Source: Ziziphus jujuba (taxonomy: Eukaryota; Streptophyta; Magnoliopsida; Rosales; Rhamnaceae). Taken from it: 64,000 nucleotides of DNA. Positions 59,701 to 64,000 of this stretch are shown here, one piece after another. The position numbers and the translations under genes are program-made. The stretch covers positions 19,864,001-19,928,000 of the forward strand of contig NC_083389.1 in NCBI RefSeq assembly GCF_031755915.1, given 5' to 3'. How positions within the stretch are numbered: the first letter of the stretch is position 1; each line of letters opens with the position of its first letter. Below the pieces are notes generated by a model. That model saw only the letters and a list, made by a program, of their open reading frames with translations, was not told the origin of the DNA and did no database searches.

Positions 59701-61232
59701 TTGACTGAGTTGGAAAGGGAATTGAGCAATTAAAAGGCCACAATAATAATAATGAAAAACAGAAAAAACAGAAACAGAAAGAAGTGGGTGGATCCCATGT
59801 GAGCTTACCATTGTTTGAGCTTAGTCTTCTGGGCAAATGGGTTCCATTTTCTTTTGTTACAAGTCATTTCATCATAAGAAGGACTCAAATCATTACCGCA
59901 CATCTCATAAAGAGGCTGTGCTCTCCTGGTCTTGGGCCCTCACCCACATGCAATTATGGGTCCCATCCATCATCACCATCCCTTTCTTCTTTTCTTTTGA
60001 TTTTAACCACCACATTCATTCTTCATCATCGATGTCCAAACCATCCCTTAATCCACGTGGCAGCCATCAAATGCACTCAACTTGCAAGTTCTATTCCCTT
60101 CCATTTGCAAGGAACAGCCACCAAAACGCCCATGGAATATGTTTCCAATGATAGATAGAACTGCCATTTATTCAAATTTTGTTGCTATTATAGTTTATGA
60201 GACAAAATATTTTCATTTATATTTTTGTTTAGACTTATCATCTTGATGAATTGTTGAGTAAATAATGTTTCTTTCTTTACAAAATGAAAAAGAGTTAAAG
60301 AGTAGATGATACTATATCGATTCAACCTGTTATCAGATTATGCAGAAAAGCAATGTTGGTGTAACAATATGCTAATTGAAAACGGGGAAAATAATTTTTG
60401 AAAAAATCGGTTAGGCATGAAGTTTTTTTATTTTTAGGTTAGACAAAGTTGAATCTAAGATAATAAAAACTAATAATGCAATATATCGAATATAATGATT
60501 ATTAATAAAATATCACCATTTGTTTGGCATCCAAAAAATAGCTGGAGAAATAGACTAATTATTCAGAGTATGAATATTATATATATATAATTTTCCCGCG
60601 TGCCCTTGTTTGGTCATGAAAACAATAAAAATATTGCATCGTATTGATATTGAGAAAAAGGTTACTCTTTGTTTTAAATGTTAAAAAATAAAAAATAAAA
60701 ATAAAAAAATAAAAAAAATTTCCCGATTATGACCCCATGAAGAGAATGAGCTGGAGTTATAGCCTAACACTCGCACACAGTTTCTTAGTTTTCATCATTT
60801 TATTAAACAAGTTGGAAGTTTTATATATATATATATATATATATAAATTATATTATATAATAGTTTATAAATAATATAGATATTTAACCTAACACTGACC
60901 CATGGAATGACATGGAGATAATGTTATTTTGGTAACTGGGACTATTAGAAGTCATTTGATCATCGTGCAAATTCTTATGTGAAGCCATGTGAGAGTTATG
61001 AAGAAAGAGAAAAGTGAAACGCAGAGTCTTTTTTAAAGATCAGTAGCTACAAACTGCTTCTAGTGTGTTCCCTTATGAGTTGGAAGTTTATAAATATCAA
61101 CACGCTGAAATTGTTAACATGCTCTCTCCTACAACTTTTACAAGGGAAGAGTTAAAGACTTCCTTTTTTTTTTTTTTTTTTTGGGTGTATGAATCACTGA
61201 AAAACTATCATAAAATTACAGGTGAAACGTAG
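56739..61232. other. AT-rich intergenic region, no gene seen
   Basis: It includes the presumed PIP1 promoter and the 3' flank of the SPPL gene. It holds several T and A runs (for example 57255-57273 and 57500-57517), a TA repeat at about 60821-60846, and a less AT-rich patch at about 59780-60130 whose open frames on both strands show no recognisable family. Confidence 0.55.
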
Positions 61233-64000
61233 TTACTGCTCCTTTTCTTCCAACGGTTTTAGTTGCACGTGTGGACATGACCTCTCAGGTTCTCCTCTTG
61301 TCCACAGAATCTTCAGATCACCTCTCTTCTTTCCCAGTGTCAAAAACGTGCCTACGATCAATCAAAAGACCAGATCATTTAGAATAAAGGAAACTTCAGA
61401 AAAAAGCAGAGTTAGTTTATGGTACTGCTGCTTATGAATTGATTACGGAGCTTGTTCGGGAAATATCAGCCATTGGCAATTACAATGATGTCACTTGAGG
61501 GCCATGAATATCCTACTTGACCGAAATGGTTTACATTTTCTTTCTTGCAACGAGTGCATATCACACAAAAACAAACAAATAAACCAATTGAACCACTGTG
61601 AAACTACCGTATCTTACCAAGTGTGAAAGGTACTATGTATAGCAGAGCCGGTTGGCCATGTCCATCCATCAAGTTCAAAGCAACATATGTGATAAGGAGA
61701 CCTGCAATGTGAGGTTTCAAGGATCAAAATGCAGGTTAAGAGGATACTAGTATAATGGTAAAAGTGGGAATAATGCTACAATTGGATGGTTCATCTATGT
61801 CTCATACCTAAACCGTAAGCAGTCATTGCCCACACAAAGTACCCATCTCTAAGCCTCTTATTTGCCAACCAATCATACCTGTAAAAAGTAAACCAGCACA
61901 ATTATCAGATCTATTAATTGATTAAACATCGTGAATTGTTAAAACCCCCCATTTGAAAATACACCAAAGGACTAGACATTGGAGCAAAGACCAGGAAAAA
62001 CATTGACATATATTACAGAGATAGTGTTGATAGTTGAGTCCCATGGTTTCCCTAATTGAAATTTTTTTGTAGAAAGTGACAATCTACCGACTCCTGAAGT
62101 ATCTTATCAAACCGATGTTCGCTTTCATTTATGTTTCTATTAAAACACCAATTCAGGCTGTAGAGTATGAAATATGACAAAAACTTTACCCTATAATGAC
62201 ATAAAAAGAAAAAAGGAATTTCTAAAGAAGTGAAAGTCAAATTAGTTTCAGGGGACTTAATGATAGGAAGATTATATATATTGGCTCCTTAGTCACCTTA
62301 GCGAAAATGCTACCACTAGTCCTGGCAGTATAATGTCCCCAAAACCAATGATGCTGTAACCACCCCAAGGATCAAACATCCGAGGGATTTTTAGTAGCAT
62401 GGGGATACCATCCTCTCCACTCTTATCGCCTCGAGCAACCTGTACAGAAGATGGAATAATAATACTGTAAATTACTTTTTACACGGTAGGGAAGGTAAAA
62501 AGAGAGGAGAGAGGGGGGAGGGGGAGGGAAGAAAAACAAAGAAGACAAATGGTTAAAAAAATAAAAAAATAAAAAAACAAACAAACAAACAAACGGTAAC
62601 CCATTTTGTGGATTGCAGGAATAAAATAAATAAATAAATAATTAATTCTGATTTACTTACCACTATCATCACACTCTCATCAAACCACCATTTCGAAACG
62701 AATACCCAGAAGATGTCATACAAAAAGGCACAACTGAGAAGAACTGTTCCAACCTGATTGCATTGACAAAAAGAGGAAGGTAGGCTCAGTGAACAATAAA
62801 GTCAATAGGAGTGAATTGCTCTACTTACATATACGTTAAGGTTTCCCTTGAAGATTAATTTATCACAAAAAAAGGATTTTTATTTTTGCTCTTAGCAAAA
62901 CTTCCACTCAATCATATATGGCCAATCATCTTGCTAAGTCAATAATAATCATTCATAAAAGTTACACAGAGCAAAAAAAGATGACTCATATCCATGTCTG
63001 AAACACCATTCTGGGATTTGTCACAATTTCTTAGTAAGATACAAAAGATAAAAAAATTATTTATCACAATCCTTATTCATAAAAATTGATAAGTATATCG
63101 AAGAAAAAGACGTGTACCCCAAATAAAATACCTATTTCAACCGGTTTACTGAGACTAAAAAGTAGGTCAATGCAAATGCTTTCAAAGATAATCGCAAATG
63201 ATCCTGCAAACTAATAGCAACAAGGCAAAACTGAATGTTTCATCACCTCCAAACAACAAAATTCAACCCAATCTTACAGCTAGTTACAAGCTAGATGCTT
63301 TATACCCCAGCAGAAACAATTGTAACCACCGCCTCAAAAGAAAATAAATGAATAAACAAATAGACAAAATGATAGATTTGAACATGTTTACCATGCATTT
63401 TAAAGCCCTAGACATACATAAAATATAGATTTTGCTAGCATAATATATAAGACATTTTCATTTTATATCAATCAATCATTTGTATTTGTTAAAGTTACTT
63501 AACAATTCCAATCATCTACATTCAGCTGAATATTACTAAAAAATCACTAATACCATGTAACCAATAATCAGAAAAGGCTAAAGCGTTGAATTATCACCTT
63601 GAGATTTGGTATGCGCACAATCTGAAGAACTGTCAGTATCAAGGCAATACCCTAGAAAAAAAGGATAGTTAATCTATCATCAGTTGGATCCTCCAATCAT
63701 TTACCAAACAAAATTCAATGGAACATAAAAGATAAGCACATCAACTTAAATCAATGTTGAAGTGAAGAAATGTTCTTCACTTCTTTGTGTAAAAATAAAA
63801 GGAAAAAAGCCAAGATAAGGACCAGTCCACGGAGTACTGATTAATTTCATTTTAGCGAAACAGGTTTTCAGATAACCATGATCTGACAAAGGTAACCAAC
63901 TTTTTTAAAATGATACAGTACAACTGCTGAAGGATATAACAAGCTACCAAATAGCAATTGGAGTTTTAATTACTATAAAATTTCCTGCAACTTGAATAGG
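61233..64000 (-). CDS. SPPL: Signal peptide peptidase-like intramembrane aspartyl protease, C-terminal part
   Basis: Six exons, 63598-63651, 62661-62753, 62297-62439, 61808-61878, 61618-61701 and 61233-61351, join in phase into 187 residues ending KPLEEKEQ; the 5' exons lie right of the window. The catalytic YD motif is in FLYDIFWVF, the GxGD motif in [12 protein letters not shown], and the PAL motif in [10 protein letters not shown]. The two aspartates and PAL define the presenilin/SPP family, which cleaves type II membrane proteins inside the membrane. The basic tail after the last membrane segment ([19 protein letters not shown]) resembles the plant SPPL2-5 group, found in endosomal or vacuolar membranes, rather than ER SPP. 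With the GPAT4/8 and PIP1 neighbours it is probably the SPPL4 orthologue, by position. Substrate unknown. Confidence 0.93.

Noticed and set aside
59780..60158. Overlapping 124- and 104-codon plus-strand frames
   Set aside because: Two frames are open over the same DNA with His/Ser/Pro-rich products and no domain, so chance is more likely.

Overview
The window is plant nuclear DNA, most likely from a eudicot. It is AT-rich, carries intron-containing GPAT4/8, PIP1 aquaporin and SPPL genes with GT..AG introns, and is full of plant-type transposons (Ty3/gypsy with an initiator-tRNA-Met primer site, hAT, Tourist-like MITE, tRNA-derived SINE). I cannot name the species from sequence alone.

Layout. 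Positions 1-682 hold the 5' end of an unidentified minus-strand gene whose body runs off the left edge. Positions 683-4089 show no gene. From 4098 to 40511 lies one nested transposon block. The outer layer is a decayed hAT transposon with degenerate terminal inverted repeats and an almost perfect 8-bp target duplication (GTTTTGCT/GTTTTGCC). Into it inserted a 1.2-kb Tourist-like element (4539-5747, TAA duplication). A 30.45-kb tandem array of a Ty3/gypsy retrotransposon (8792-39243, CTAGT duplication) then split the hAT transposase near its C-terminus.

The array is the most unusual object in the window. It is LTR-INT-LTR-INT-LTR-INT-LTR-INT-LTR: five ~3.02-kb LTRs and four 3,839-bp internal regions, all head to tail on the minus strand, nearly identical, and bounded by a single target duplication. 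Each internal region is non-autonomous and scrambled. On the minus strand it reads: primer-binding site, a decayed integrase fragment, then one long frame of RNase H end / integrase core / Gag with zinc knuckle / protease fragment / last codons of pol, interrupted by three TAG codons, then the polypurine tract. Reverse transcriptase is absent.

The right third carries three minus-strand host genes: a complete GPAT4/8-type glycerol-3-phosphate sn-2-acyltransferase of the cutin pathway (42305-44956, three exons, 505 aa), a complete PIP1 plasma-membrane aquaporin (53529-56642, four exons, 286 aa), and the last six exons of a signal peptide peptidase-like intramembrane aspartyl protease (61233-63651, continuing past the right edge). 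As I recall, the order GPAT4 - PIP1 - SPPL4 also exists in Arabidopsis (At1g01610, At1g01620, At1g01650), so this looks like an old conserved block. The genes do not form one pathway; the conservation is positional. Between them lie AT-rich spacers with microsatellites, a probable short SINE (52600-52710) and a tentative copia-like solo LTR (49013-49867).
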